64,000 nt of DNA from Cellulomonas sp. KRMCY2 (GCF_000526515.1 NZ_JAGF01000001.1:1860001-1924000), one strand, 5' to 3'; counted from the first letter of the stretch, positions 25,066 to 36,912 are shown. Made by a program: numbers and translations. Notes: generated by a model not told the origin, from the letters alone.

Positions 25066-25130
25066 ACGGGCAGTCCCTGGGGCAGGCCGCGGTTAGCCTT
25101 GCGAGACGACGTCCTTGTCAAGGAGCGCAG

Positions 25131-27677
<2,547 letters not shown>

Positions 27678-27717
27678 ACGGTCGAAGGGTGACGGTGCGG
27701 CGTGCCAGAGTGATGGC

Positions 27718-29151
27718 ATGCCGCACCGTCGCCTTGTCCGGAGCACCCCCGAGGAGCAGGGCGTCTCGTCGCGCGCGCTGCTCGCGTTCGTCGACGACGT
27801 CGAGAGCGCGGTGCCCGAGCTGCACAGCCTCATGGTCGTGCGGCACGGCTGTGTCGTCGCCGAGGGCTGGTGGGCCCCCTACGCGGCCGATCTGCCGCAC
27901 GAGCTCTACTCGCTGAGCAAGAGCTTCACGTCCGCAGCCGTCGGGCTGGCGCGGGCCGAGGGCCTGCTCGCGCTGGAGGACCTCGTGCTGGCGCACTTCC
28001 CCGAGCACGCACCGGTCGAGCCGGACGAGAACCTGGCCCGGATGACCCTGCGGCACCTGCTGACCATGACGACCGGCCACGACGACGACCCGTCCGACCG
28101 GGTCTTCGCGCAGCACGACTGGGTCCGGGCCTTCCTCGCGGAGCCGGTCGAGCACGAGCCGGGGTCGCACTTCGTCTACAACACGGCGGCGACGTACCTG
28201 CTCAGCGCCATCGTGCAGAAGGTCACCGGGCTGCGGGTCCTGGACTACCTCGGACCGCGCCTGCTCGAACCGCTCGGGATCACCGGCGCGACCTGGGAGC
28301 AGTGCCCGCTCGGCATCGACACCGGCGGTTTCGGCCTGTCGCTGCGCACCGAGGACGTGGCCTGCTTCGGGCAGCTGTGCCTGGGTGACGGTCTCTGGCA
28401 GGGCCGACAGCTGTTGCCGATCGGCTGGGTTGCCGAGGCCACCCGGGCGCAGACCCTCTCGACCCACTCCGCGGGTGACCCCGACTGGGTCCAGGGCTAC
28501 GGCTACCAGTTCTGGCGCGGACGTCACGGCACCTATCGCGGTGACGGCGCCTTCGGCCAGTTCTGCCTCGTGCTCCCCGAGCTGGACGCCGTGGTCGCGA
28601 TCACGGCCGGTGTCGCGAGCATGCAGGGTGTGCTCGACCGGGTCTGGACGCACGTCCTGCCGGCGATGCAGAAGGTGGCCCTGGCGCCGGACGACGCTGC
28701 GTGCGACGCGCTCGGCTCCCGGCTCGCCGACCTGCGGCTCGACCCGCCGGTCGGTCTGGACGCCGTCGACGCCGCCGCACGGATCTCAGGTCGCACGGTG
28801 ACCTTCGAGCCGAACCCGGGCGAGATCCGCTCGGCACGGCTCGACATCGGCCCGGAGAGCACCCGCGTCCGGGTCGTCGCCGAACGCGGGACGCTCGTCC
28901 TGGAGGCCGGCCACGGGCGGTGGGAGTTCGGTCGGTCCGCCGTGCGCGGCGAGGGTCCCGAGGCGGTGGCGGTGAGCGCCGTCTGGACCGCGCCGGACAC
29001 GCACGTGCTCACCGTGCGGCTCTACGAGACCCCGTTCGTGGTGACCGTGACCTCCGTCGTCGACGGTGACCAGGTGCGCGCGGCGGCCGTGGTGAACGTC
29101 AGCTTCGGTCCGACCGAGATCGCGTCGCTCGTCGGCACCGTCACCGGCTGA
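27718..29151 (+). CDS. Serine hydrolase, beta-lactamase/esterase family (class C fold)
   Basis: The 477-residue protein has the class-C beta-lactamase/DD-peptidase fold. S65 and K68 form SxxK (YSLSKSFTS), a tyrosine motif is in FVYNTAATYLLS, and the C-terminal catalytic region is around YQFWRGRHGTYRGDG. An extra beta-rich C-terminal domain (about residues 345-477) follows. There is no signal peptide, so it is likely a cytoplasmic esterase or peptidase rather than a resistance enzyme. Its 3' end overlaps the convergent nagA by 11 bp. Confidence 0.88.
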   Translation: MPHRRLVRSTPEEQGVSSRALLAFVDDVESAVPELHSLMVVRHGCVVAEGWWAPYAADLPHELYSLSKSFTSAAVGLARAEGLLALEDLVLAHFPEHAPVEPDENLARMTLRHLLTMTTGHDDDPSDRVFAQHDWVRAFLAEPVEHEPGSHFVYNTAATYLLSAIVQKVTGLRVLDYLGPRLLEPLGITGATWEQCPLGIDTGGFGLSLRTEDVACFGQLCLGDGLWQGRQLLPIGWVAEATRAQTLSTHSAGDPDWVQGYGYQFWRGRHGTYRGDGAFGQFCLVLPELDAVVAITAGVASMQGVLDRVWTHVLPAMQKVALAPDDAACDALGSRLADLRLDPPVGLDAVDAAARISGRTVTFEPNPGEIRSARLDIGPESTRVRVVAERGTLVLEAGHGRWEFGRSAVRGEGPEAVAVSAVWTAPDTHVLTVRLYETPFVVTVTSVVDGDQVRAAAVVNVSFGPTEIASLVGTVTG

Positions 29152-30361
29152 CGCGGTCCGTCCACGATCCGGCGAGCATCACCCGCAGCGGGCGGAGGTC
29201 CGCGTCGACGACCACCAGGTCGGCGCGTCGCCCGGCTTCCAGGGCCCCGATGTCCGGCCGGCCGAGCACGCTCGCCGGTGTGGTCGACGCCGCCCGTACC
29301 GCGTCGATCAACGGGACGCCGATCGACACCGACCAGCGCACGGTGTCGAGCAGATGGGCCGTCCCGCCGGCGATCGCACCGCCGTCGGTCAGCCGCGCCA
29401 CGCCGTCCCTGACCTGGACGCTGACCGGACCCAGCACGTAGTCGCCGTCGGGCATGCCCGCCGCTGCCATCGCGTCGGTCACCAGGGCGATCCCGGCCGG
29501 CCCGACCATGTCGAACACCGCCCTGACCGTCGCCGGGGCCAGGTGCACGCCGTCGGCGATCAGCTCGACGACGGCTCGACCGCGGGCCGCCGCACCGAGG
29601 CAGGCCGCGACCGCGCCGGGGTCCCGGTGGTGCACCGGCCGCATCCCGTTGAACAGGTGGGTCACCGTCGGGCGGGCCGACCGGCTGCCCGGAGCGGCGA
29701 GTGCCGAGCGGGCCGTGTCGAGGGCCGTGTCGGTGAGCTCGGCCGAGGCGTCGGTGTGCCCGATCGACGGCAGGGCGCCGGCCTGGGCCAGGGCCACAAG
29801 CGCACCGTCGGCGCCGAGGACGCCCGGAGCCTCCGGGGCGAGGGTCATCGAGACGAGGTGCCCGCGAGCGGCGGCCGCCAGCTCACGGACGAGCGCGGCG
29901 TCGCCGGGCACCATGTGGGCGGGGTTCTGGGCGCCGCATCGTGCCCGCGACAGGAACGGCCCCTCCAGGTGGATGCCGGCGAGCTGACCGGCATCGGCCA
30001 GGTCCGCCAGCAGCGCGGTGGAGGTGAGCAGCGCCGTGCGGTCGGCGGTGACGAGCGAGGCCACGAGGCTCGTCGTCCCGTGCGCGAGGTGCTCGGTGAC
30101 CGCGACGCGGGCCTGCGACGCGTCGGTCGCGTCGGGGAAGCTCGCACCGCCACCACCGTGACAGTGCACATCCACCAGGCCCGGCAGGATGATCGGCGGG
30201 ACCGGGGCGGCCGCGGGCACGGTGACGCCGACCGGGGCGGCCGAGGCCGGGCCGACCCAGGTGATCCGCTCGCCGTCCACGACGACCAGTCCGTCGTCGT
30301 GCACGGCGTCGGGTGTGACGACCCTGCCCCGGAGGGTCACGGGTGCTGCGGTACCGGTCAT
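29141..30361 (-). CDS. nagA: N-acetylglucosamine-6-phosphate deacetylase
   Basis: The 406-residue amidohydrolase has the NagA motifs: VDVHCHGGGGASFP (metal HxH), GIHLEGPFLS (the metal-binding glutamate), PSIGHTDAS, VTHLFNGMRPVHHRDPG and LVTDAMAAAGMPDG (catalytic Asp). It converts GlcNAc-6-P to GlcN-6-P and acetate, the step before NagB. It is divergent from the ROK regulator, and the 88-bp shared region holds a promoter and operator-like dyad that could control both. A GGAGG ribosome site precedes the ATG. Confidence 0.95.
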   Translation of the reverse strand: MTGTAAPVTLRGRVVTPDAVHDDGLVVVDGERITWVGPASAAPVGVTVPAAAPVPPIILPGLVDVHCHGGGGASFPDATDASQARVAVTEHLAHGTTSLVASLVTADRTALLTSTALLADLADAGQLAGIHLEGPFLSRARCGAQNPAHMVPGDAALVRELAAAARGHLVSMTLAPEAPGVLGADGALVALAQAGALPSIGHTDASAELTDTALDTARSALAAPGSRSARPTVTHLFNGMRPVHHRDPGAVAACLGAAARGRAVVELIADGVHLAPATVRAVFDMVGPAGIALVTDAMAAAGMPDGDYVLGPVSVQVRDGVARLTDGGAIAGGTAHLLDTVRWSVSIGVPLIDAVRAASTTPASVLGRPDIGALEAGRRADLVVVDADLRPLRVMLAGSWTDRVSR

Positions 30362-30413
30362 CGGCGGCCTCCTACGTGCATGGTCACAGTGTTATCACGA
30401 CCGCGGGCAGATC

Positions 30414-30445
30414 TTGACAGAAGAATGTAAGGAAGGTCTACTAAC
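30414..30445 (+). promoter_or_regulatory. Promoter and dyad operator of the ROK regulator/nag locus
   Basis: TTGACA (30414-30419), a 17-nt spacer and TCTACT (30437-30442) form a strong sigma-A-type promoter. An imperfect dyad GTAAGGA-n5-TACTAAC (30427-30445) covers spacer and -10, as expected for repression by a ROK/NagC-type protein. The predicted start of transcription coincides with GTG 30450, so the regulator mRNA may be leaderless. The segment is an A+T-rich island in this genome. Confidence 0.6.
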
Positions 30446-30449
30446 AAAT

Positions 30450-31628
30450 GTGACGGACATGTGGCAGCGGCGCAGCTGGGGTCGGTCGCTGCGCCCGACC
30501 GGCAAGGTCCTGCCGGAGCATGCGCGTGCGCACAACCGGTCGATGGTCCTGCAGCACCTGTTCCACTCCGGGCCCGGCTCGCGGGCCGACCTGGCCCGGG
30601 CGACCGGCCTGACCAGGGTCACCGTCTCCGACCTGGTCGGCGACCTGATGTCGGAGGGACTGGTCACCGAGCTCGGGCTGCGTCCGCAGGGCAAGGTCGG
30701 CAAGCCCGCCACCATGGTCGGCCTGCGCACCGACGCGTACCAGATCGTCGCGGTCGACCTGACCGACGACGAGCACATGCACGGCGCCGTGCTCGACCTG
30801 TCCGGAGCCATCGTCCAGCGGCGCTCTGCCGCCCTCGAGGGCCGCACCGGGCAGGCTGCCGTCGATGCCCTGACCGCCTTCTGCCGCGAGCTCGTCCAGG
30901 TCACCGCCTACCCCGTGCTCGGGGTGGGCGTCGGCTCGCCGGGCATCATCGACGACGCAGGCACCGTGCTCGAGGCGCCCAACCGCGGCTGGTTCGGGGT
31001 CCCGCTCGCGGCCACCCTGAGCGAGGTGCTCGCCCTGCCCGTGCACGTCGCGAACGACGCGAACACCGCAGTGCTGGGCGAGTTCACCTACGGCGGGGCG
31101 TCCGGCAAGGGGCTCCTCGTCCTGACCGTGGGCCAGGGCGTCGGGGCCGGCATCGTGCTCGACGGATCGCTCGTCCAGGGGCACACCCACGCGGCCGGCG
31201 AGCTCGGCCACGTGACAGTCGTCGACGAACGCGACGACGTCGAGGGCTCACCGCTCGGCCCGGCGCGGGTGTGCGCCTGCGGTCGCAGCGGATGCCTGGA
31301 GACCGTGCTGTCCGTCCCGGCCCTGCGCCGACGGATCGCCGGCCTCGACCACCAGTCAGCCGACGCCGCCCTGGCGTCGGTCGGCCGTCGCCTCGGGGTC
31401 ACCCTTGCGCCGGTCGTCAGTGCGCTGAACCTCTGTGAGGTCGTTCTCAGCGGTCCCCCCGAGCTCCTGGCCGGTCCCCTGCGCGATGCCGCGCTGGTGA
31501 CCCTCCAGGAGCGAGTCATGCCGGTCATCAGCAGTGATCTCGAGCTGCGGATGTCCGCCCTCGGCGAGGACGGAGCCCTGTCCGGGGCTGCGGTCCTCGT
31601 GCTGTCCGGTCAGCTCGGGGTCACCTGA
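30450..31628 (+). CDS. ROK-family transcriptional regulator (NagC/XylR type)
   Basis: The protein has an N-terminal winged helix (HNRSMVLQHLF, RADLARATGLTRVTVSDLVG) and a ROK sugar-binding domain with VVAVDLTDDE, VGVGVGSPGIID, VHVANDANTAVLGE and the zinc motif VCACGRSGCLE. It should repress the adjacent nag transport and catabolic genes and be released by GlcNAc, GlcNAc-6-P or GlcN-6-P. I chose GTG 30450 from the promoter position (392 aa); ATG 30459 is an alternative. It lies directly upstream of the solute-binding gene. Confidence 0.9.
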   Translation: MTDMWQRRSWGRSLRPTGKVLPEHARAHNRSMVLQHLFHSGPGSRADLARATGLTRVTVSDLVGDLMSEGLVTELGLRPQGKVGKPATMVGLRTDAYQIVAVDLTDDEHMHGAVLDLSGAIVQRRSAALEGRTGQAAVDALTAFCRELVQVTAYPVLGVGVGSPGIIDDAGTVLEAPNRGWFGVPLAATLSEVLALPVHVANDANTAVLGEFTYGGASGKGLLVLTVGQGVGAGIVLDGSLVQGHTHAAGELGHVTVVDERDDVEGSPLGPARVCACGRSGCLETVLSVPALRRRIAGLDHQSADAALASVGRRLGVTLAPVVSALNLCEVVLSGPPELLAGPLRDAALVTLQERVMPVISSDLELRMSALGEDGALSGAAVLVLSGQLGVT

Positions 31629-31717
31629 CGGCCCCGAGCCGACCAGCCTGCAAGTCGGAGCACAACCCTGTGACGACGCTGTCCGGCGTCGTCCGTGCAA
31701 CGGGAAGGAACCCCAAC

Positions 31718-33058
31718 GTGAGAATCGTACGTACTGGAGCGATCACCGCCGTCGGCCTGCTCGCTCTGACCGCGTGCAGCGGCGCGACCGGCGACGACAA
31801 TGCACCGGCCGACGACGCTGCCGAGTCCACCGAGATCCGGCTGTGGGTCAACGGTGGCGACACCCCGCAGGAGCTGCGGGACTACCTGATCGACACCTTC
31901 GCGGCCGAGAACGCCGGCTCGACCCTCGTGATCGAGGAGCAGGACTGGAACGGCCTGGTCCCCCGCCTGCAGACCGCCCTCGCATCGGCCGAGCAGACCC
32001 CCGACCTCGTCGAGATCGGCAACACGCAGGCCCCGACGTTCACCTACGCCGGCGCCTTCACCGACATCACCGACCTGTACTCGGAGCTCGGTGGCGAGAC
32101 CCTCCTGCAGGGCTTCGTCGAGGCCGGCTCGGCCGACGGTGCGGTGTACGCGCTGCCGTACTACTCGGGAGCCCGGGCGGTCTTCTACAACAAGGACGTG
32201 TTCGCTGCGGCCGGGGTCGAGGTGCCCACCACGCTCGACGAGTTCACCGAGGTGGCGGTCGCGCTGCAGGCAGCCAACCCGAACGGCACGGCCAACTTCT
32301 CCGGCTTCTGGCTGCCCGGCCAGGACTGGTACAACGGCACCGCCTGGATCTACAGCCACGGCGGGGACCTCGCGGTGCAGGACGGCGACCAGTGGGTCGG
32401 CGCGCTGTCGAGCCCCGCGTCGCAGGAGGGCCTGGCCCAGCTCCAGACCCTCTTCACCGAGGCGACGAACGCGCCGCGGGACGCCGACTCGAACGAGCCG
32501 TGGGTGCCGTTCAACAACGGCGAGGCCGCGATGTTCTCCGCACCCACCTGGGCGCGCTGGAGCATCGACCTGCCCGAGTGCAACAAGGGTGTCGACCCGG
32601 AGGACACGTCCGACGAGGCGACCGCGCTGCGCGGTGAGCAGCAGGCCTGCAACGAGGAGAAGACCGGCGTGTTCCCGCTGCCCGGCCTGACCGCAGGGGA
32701 GCCGGCGACGGTCTTCGCCGGCGGCTCCAACATCGCCATCCCGGCCAAGTCGGAGAACCAGGACCTGGCGAAGAACCTGCTCCGGATCATCTTCAGCGAG
32801 ACCTACCAGACGATGCTCGCGGAGAACGGTCTCATCCCGGCCAACAGCGAGTACGCCTCGGCCATGGGTGACGACGTGTATGCCACGGCCGCGATCGACG
32901 CCGCCCTCGGTGCCCGTCTGACCCCGGCTGCGGAGAAGTGGGCCGACGTCGAAGGAGCCCGGATCCTCGAGGACTTCTTCCAGCAGGTAGCGAGCGGCGC
33001 AGACCTGGTCGACGCCGCGGCGCAGGCCGACCAGCTCATCGCCGACACGCTGAACTGA
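31718..33058 (+). CDS. Carbohydrate ABC transporter solute-binding lipoprotein (probable GlcNAc/chitobiose)
   Basis: The 446-residue family-1 solute-binding protein starts at GTG 31718 (AAGGAA upstream). Its lipoprotein signal peptide ends LLALTAC, with the lipidated Cys20, and an acidic linker follows. The mature part shows the sugar-binding layout IRLWVNGGDTPQELR, FTYAGAFTDITDLYSELGG and VYALPYYSGARAVFYNKDVF. It delivers sugar to the two permeases downstream. Neighbouring nagA, nagB and ROK kinase genes make GlcNAc, chitobiose or another amino sugar the likely ligand. A 12-bp hairpin after its stop may favour its expression. Confidence 0.9.
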   Translation: MRIVRTGAITAVGLLALTACSGATGDDNAPADDAAESTEIRLWVNGGDTPQELRDYLIDTFAAENAGSTLVIEEQDWNGLVPRLQTALASAEQTPDLVEIGNTQAPTFTYAGAFTDITDLYSELGGETLLQGFVEAGSADGAVYALPYYSGARAVFYNKDVFAAAGVEVPTTLDEFTEVAVALQAANPNGTANFSGFWLPGQDWYNGTAWIYSHGGDLAVQDGDQWVGALSSPASQEGLAQLQTLFTEATNAPRDADSNEPWVPFNNGEAAMFSAPTWARWSIDLPECNKGVDPEDTSDEATALRGEQQACNEEKTGVFPLPGLTAGEPATVFAGGSNIAIPAKSENQDLAKNLLRIIFSETYQTMLAENGLIPANSEYASAMGDDVYATAAIDAALGARLTPAAEKWADVEGARILEDFFQQVASGADLVDAAAQADQLIADTLN

Positions 33059-33063
33059 GGTCG

Positions 33064-33099
33064 GGTGGGGCACGCGCTCTCCTCGCCGCGTGCCCCACC
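33064..33099 (+). terminator. Intercistronic hairpin after the solute-binding gene
   Basis: GTGGGGCACGCG (33065-33076) and CGCGTGCCCCAC (33087-33098) form a perfect 12-bp stem with a 10-nt loop, extendable by one G-C pair. It lies 6 nt after the solute-binding gene and 100 bp before the first permease. This is a typical attenuating or mRNA-stabilising structure in sugar ABC operons and gives more binding protein than permease. Confidence 0.7.
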
Positions 33100-33198
33100 T
33101 GCCCTGCTCGCCCGTCCCGGCCGCCGGACGTGCCCGCCGGACCCGCCTGCCCACCCGCCCTGCTGATCCGACGATCCGACAGCTCCCCCGGAGACCTC

Positions 33199-34188
33199 AT
33201 GCCCGCTTCCCGCACCGGACCACCCGCCGTGGTGGCCGCAACGGCACCGCAGGGTCCCGCGCCGGCACCGGCGCCGGTGGCCGCGCGCCCGGCCCGCCGT
33301 CGGCCGCTGCGCACCCGGCTCGGCGTCTACCTGCTGCTCGTCCCGGCAGCGGTACCCATCCTGGTCGGGCTCGGCTACCCGCTGGTGCGCCAGTTCGTCA
33401 TCTCCTTCCAGGAGTACGGCCTGGCCCAGCAGTTCGGTCGGCCCGCTCCGTGGGTCGGGCTGCGCAACTACACCGAGCTGCTCAGCGACCCGTACACCTG
33501 GGGTGTGATCGCGCGATCGGTCGCGTTCTGCCTGGTCAACGCGGGCGTCACGATGGCGGTCGGGATGTCGCTCGCGGTCCTGATGGCCAAGGTCGGGCGG
33601 GCCGCCCGGATGACTCTCCAGGTCGGCATGCTGCTGGCCTGGGGGACCCCTGTGCTGGCGACGATGACCGTGTGGCAGTGGCTGTTCGACTCGCAGTACG
33701 GCGTGATCAACTGGCTGCTCGCCGAGCCGCTCGGCATGGACGGCATGCGGTACCACTCCTGGCTCATCGAGCCGTTGTCCTTCTACTTCGTGGCCACCGT
33801 GATCGTGGTCTGGATGAGCGTGCCGTTCGTCGTCTTCACCGTGTACGCCGGCCTGCTGCAGGTGCCGGCCGAGACGATGGAGGCTGCTCAGCTGGACGGT
33901 GCCAACGGCTGGCAGCGGTTCTGGCTGATCACCATCCCGATGGTCAAGCCGGTCCTCTTCGTCGTCGCGCTGCTGCAGATCATCTGGGACCTGCGGGTCT
34001 TCACCCAGATCTACGTCCTGCAACGGGCGGGCGCGCCGACCCGGGACACCCACCTGCTCGGCACCTACATCTACTCGCTCGCCAAGGAGTTCTCGATGGC
34101 CGGGGCGATGGCCACGATCATGCTCGCCCTCACGCTGGCCCTGACGGCCTTCTACATCCGCCGCATGCTGCGCGAGGAGGAGCTGTGA
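33199..34188 (+). CDS. Carbohydrate ABC transporter permease (MalF type)
   Basis: The 329-residue inner-membrane permease has a Pro/Ala-rich cytoplasmic head and six membrane helices. The ATPase-docking EAA loop reads EAAQLDGANGWQRFWLITIP (about residues 233-252). It pairs with the second permease and needs an ATPase that is not encoded nearby. The start is ATG 33199, and the stop overlaps the next gene as GTGA. Confidence 0.93.
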   Translation: MPASRTGPPAVVAATAPQGPAPAPAPVAARPARRRPLRTRLGVYLLLVPAAVPILVGLGYPLVRQFVISFQEYGLAQQFGRPAPWVGLRNYTELLSDPYTWGVIARSVAFCLVNAGVTMAVGMSLAVLMAKVGRAARMTLQVGMLLAWGTPVLATMTVWQWLFDSQYGVINWLLAEPLGMDGMRYHSWLIEPLSFYFVATVIVVWMSVPFVVFTVYAGLLQVPAETMEAAQLDGANGWQRFWLITIPMVKPVLFVVALLQIIWDLRVFTQIYVLQRAGAPTRDTHLLGTYIYSLAKEFSMAGAMATIMLALTLALTAFYIRRMLREEEL

Positions 34189-35096
34189 GCCTGACCGCAC
34201 GGGCCGTGCCCGCCGCAGCCGCCGGTCCGGACGCCGTCGCCCCGCGATCGTCCGCGGCGAACGCACCGCGTGCCGTCGTCGGCCGCTGGCTGCTCGGGCT
34301 CCTTGCCGTCGTCGTCTCGGTGGTCTGGGTCTTCCCGATCTACTGGATGGTCAGCAGCGCCTTCCTGCCCACCAACCGGCTGCGCACACCCGAGCCCACC
34401 TTCTTCCCGACCGACGGCACGCTGTCGAACTTCCGCCGCGTCTTCGCCGACCCGACGTTCCTCGCCTCGTTCCGGGTCTCGCTCGCCGTCACCGGGCTCA
34501 CGCTCGTCGCCGCGATCCTGTTCGCCTTCCTCGCGGCGCTCGCGGTCAGCCGCTTCCGCTTCCGCGGTCGCAAGCCGTTCATCGTCGCGATCCTCGTGGT
34601 GCAGATGATCCCGGCCGAGGGCCTGTTCATCTCGCAGTACCAGATGCTCGACGGCTGGCGGCTGGTCAACACCGTCCTCGGGCTGTCGATCGTGTACGTC
34701 GCGGCGATCCTGCCCTTCACGATCTGGATGCTGCGCGGCTTCGTCAGCGGTGTGCCGATCGAGCTCGAGGAGGCCGCGATGGTCGACGGGCTCTCGCGCA
34801 CGGGTGCCTTCTTCCGGGTCACCTTCCCGCTGCTCGCCCCCGGCCTGGTCGCCTCGGGGGTCTACGGGTTCCTGCAGGCCTGGAACGAGTACACGCTCGC
34901 CCTGGTCGTGATGACCGACCCCGCGCAGCGCACGCTGCCGCTGTGGCTGCAGGGCCTCGTCGAGGCCAACCGGGCGACCGACTGGGGCGTCGTCATGGCC
35001 GGCGCGACCCTCATCGCCGTACCGGTGATCCTGTTCTTCCTGTTCGTCCAGAACAAGATGACCGCCGGGCTCGTCGCCGGGGCGGTGAAGGGCTGA
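34185..35096 (+). CDS. Carbohydrate ABC transporter permease (MalG type)
   Basis: The 303-residue permease has six membrane helices, the first in LLGLLAVVVSVVWVFPIYWM. Its EAA loop is EEAAMVDGLSRTGAFFRVTF, and the C-terminal half has QAWNEYTLALVVMTD. The GTG start overlaps the upstream stop (GTGA), and its own stop overlaps the kinase start as TGATG, so import and kinase genes are one coupled unit. Confidence 0.93.
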   Translation: MSLTARAVPAAAAGPDAVAPRSSAANAPRAVVGRWLLGLLAVVVSVVWVFPIYWMVSSAFLPTNRLRTPEPTFFPTDGTLSNFRRVFADPTFLASFRVSLAVTGLTLVAAILFAFLAALAVSRFRFRGRKPFIVAILVVQMIPAEGLFISQYQMLDGWRLVNTVLGLSIVYVAAILPFTIWMLRGFVSGVPIELEEAAMVDGLSRTGAFFRVTFPLLAPGLVASGVYGFLQAWNEYTLALVVMTDPAQRTLPLWLQGLVEANRATDWGVVMAGATLIAVPVILFFLFVQNKMTAGLVAGAVKG

Positions 35097-36136
35097 TGAC
35101 CGGGTGGACGGGAACCGGGACCAGCGGCTGGTCCGTCGGGCTCGACATCGGTGGGACCAAGGTTCACGGGGTGCTCCTCGACGCCGACGACGCGGTCCGC
35201 GGTACCGCACGCCTGCCGACCCAGCACGGCATCGACGGTGTGGTCGGCTCGGCCGCCGAGGCGGTGCGGCAGCTGTGCGGTGCGGCCGGTCTGGCCCCTG
35301 GCGACCTCGTCGGGGTCGGCGTGGGGGTGCCCGGGGTGGTCGATCCGCTGACCGGCGCCGTGTCGCACGCCGTCAACCTGGGTGTCCACGCACGCGACGT
35401 CCCGCTCGGCGCGCTGCTGTCCGAGAGGCTGCCAGAGCGGTTGTCCGGGCGGGCGGGCGAGCACCCGGCGCAGCACCCGGCCGAGCGGGCCGCCGTCCGG
35501 GTCGCTGTGGAGAACGACCTCAACGCCGCCGCGCTCGGTGCCGCGTCCTTGCTGGACCGCAGCGACCTCGCCGTCCTCGCCCTGGGCACCGGCCTCGCAG
35601 CCGGGCTGGTCCTGGACGGCCGGCTCCGCCGTGGCCATCTTGGCGGCGCCGGCGAGATCGGGCACCTGACCTACGTGCTCGACGGGCCGCTGTGCCCCTG
35701 CGGCCAGCGCGGCTGCCTCGAGCTCTACGCCTCGGGCTCGGCGATCGACGCCGTCTGGCCGAGTCGCTCCGGGCGTCCGGCACCCGCCGAGGTCTTCGAG
35801 GCAGCGGCGGCCGGTGACCCTGAGGCCCTGCGGGTGCGGGACGGCTTCGTCGACGCCGTGAGCGCCGCCGTGCGTCTGCTCGTGCTCACCTGTGACGTCG
35901 AACGGGTCCTGCTCGCCGGCGGCGTCGCGGAGATCGGCGCCCCGTTGCTCGAGGCCGTGGCGTCGACCCTCCGGCGGCAGGCGCAGCGCTCCGAGTTCCT
36001 GAAGAGCATGCGGATCGCCGACCGGCTTGGGATGATCCCTACGGGTGCGCTCGTCGCACCGATCGGCGCGGCACTCGCGGTCCGCGAGCGTCCACGGGCA
36101 TCAGCGATGACGGAGGCAGTGCCATGGAGGTCGTGA
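35096..36136 (+). CDS. ROK-family sugar kinase (probable GlcNAc kinase)
   Basis: The 346-residue kinase has the ATP motif VGLDIGGTKVHGVLL, VGVGVPGVVDP, the catalytic segment VENDLNAAALGAAS, LALGTGLAAGLVLDG and the ROK zinc site CPCGQRGCLELYASG. Sitting between the amino-sugar permeases and nagB, it most likely phosphorylates imported GlcNAc to GlcNAc-6-P; glucose or another hexose cannot be excluded. There is no N-terminal HTH, so it is a kinase, not a repressor. Its tail overlaps nagB by 13 nt, and the same tail is duplicated before the second nagB. Confidence 0.88.
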   Translation: MTGWTGTGTSGWSVGLDIGGTKVHGVLLDADDAVRGTARLPTQHGIDGVVGSAAEAVRQLCGAAGLAPGDLVGVGVGVPGVVDPLTGAVSHAVNLGVHARDVPLGALLSERLPERLSGRAGEHPAQHPAERAAVRVAVENDLNAAALGAASLLDRSDLAVLALGTGLAAGLVLDGRLRRGHLGGAGEIGHLTYVLDGPLCPCGQRGCLELYASGSAIDAVWPSRSGRPAPAEVFEAAAAGDPEALRVRDGFVDAVSAAVRLLVLTCDVERVLLAGGVAEIGAPLLEAVASTLRRQAQRSEFLKSMRIADRLGMIPTGALVAPIGAALAVRERPRASAMTEAVPWRS

Positions 36137-36909
36137 TCAACTCGTCCGCCCAGTACCTGGCGGACCTGGCGGCGGAGGCAGTCGACACGCTGCTGCGCAG
36201 CCGCCCGGACGCCGTCCTCGGGCTCGCGACCGGCACGAGTCCGCTCGCGGTGTACGAGGCGCTCGTGCGGCGGCACCGGGACAGCGGCCTGTCCTTCGCG
36301 GAGGCTCGCGCCTTCCTGCTCGACGAGTACGTCGGGCTCGCCGCCGACCACCCCGAGCGCTACCTCACGGTGATCGAGCGCGTGCTCGCGTCACGGGTCG
36401 ACTTCGCGCCGGGTGCGGTGCAGGCGCCCGACGGCGGCGCGGAGGACCTGGTCGCGGCCTGCGCGCAGTACGAGCAGGCCATCGCGGAGGCCGGCGGGGT
36501 CGACCTGCAGATCCTCGGGATCGGTACGGACGGTCATGTGGCCTTCAACGAGCCCGGCTCGTCGCTGGCGTCACGGACCCGGGTCAAGACCCTCACCGAG
36601 CAGACCAGGCAGGACAACGCCCGGTTCTTCGACTACGACATCCGGCAGGTGCCGAAGCATGTCCTGACCCAGGGGCTCGGCACGATCATGGCGGCCCGGC
36701 ATGTCATCCTGCTCGCGTTCGGGCCGGGCAAGGCCGAGGCGGTGCACCAGCTCGCCGAGGGTCCGGTCAGTGCCTTGTGGCCGGGCAGCGTGCTGCAGTA
36801 CCACCCGCACATGAGCCTCCTGGTGGACGACGCGGCGGCGAGCCGGCTCCAGCTCGCGGACTTCTACCGGCACGCGTGGGACAACAAGCCGTCCTGGCAG
36901 GGCCTCTGA
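36124..36909 (+). CDS. nagB: Glucosamine-6-phosphate deaminase, copy 1
   Basis: The 261-residue enzyme converts GlcN-6-P to fructose-6-P and ammonia. Catalytic residues are conserved with the spacing of the E. coli enzyme: D67 in FLLDEYVG, and D136, H138 and E143 in GTDGHVAFNEPG. The phosphate loop reads LATGTSPLAVYEALV. It starts inside the kinase gene (13-nt overlap). A second, about 75% similar copy lies at 37814-38602. Confidence 0.95.
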   Translation: MEVVINSSAQYLADLAAEAVDTLLRSRPDAVLGLATGTSPLAVYEALVRRHRDSGLSFAEARAFLLDEYVGLAADHPERYLTVIERVLASRVDFAPGAVQAPDGGAEDLVAACAQYEQAIAEAGGVDLQILGIGTDGHVAFNEPGSSLASRTRVKTLTEQTRQDNARFFDYDIRQVPKHVLTQGLGTIMAARHVILLAFGPGKAEAVHQLAEGPVSALWPGSVLQYHPHMSLLVDDAAASRLQLADFYRHAWDNKPSWQGL

Positions 36910-36912
36910 CCG

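Noticed and set aside
27718-29151. Antibiotic-resistance beta-lactamase
   Set aside because: It has the serine beta-lactamase fold but no signal peptide and an extra C-terminal domain; an esterase or peptidase role is more likely.
30362-30413. Crp-type site in the nagA upstream region
   Set aside because: The TGTGA-like halves are in direct rather than inverted order and do not fit the consensus spacing.
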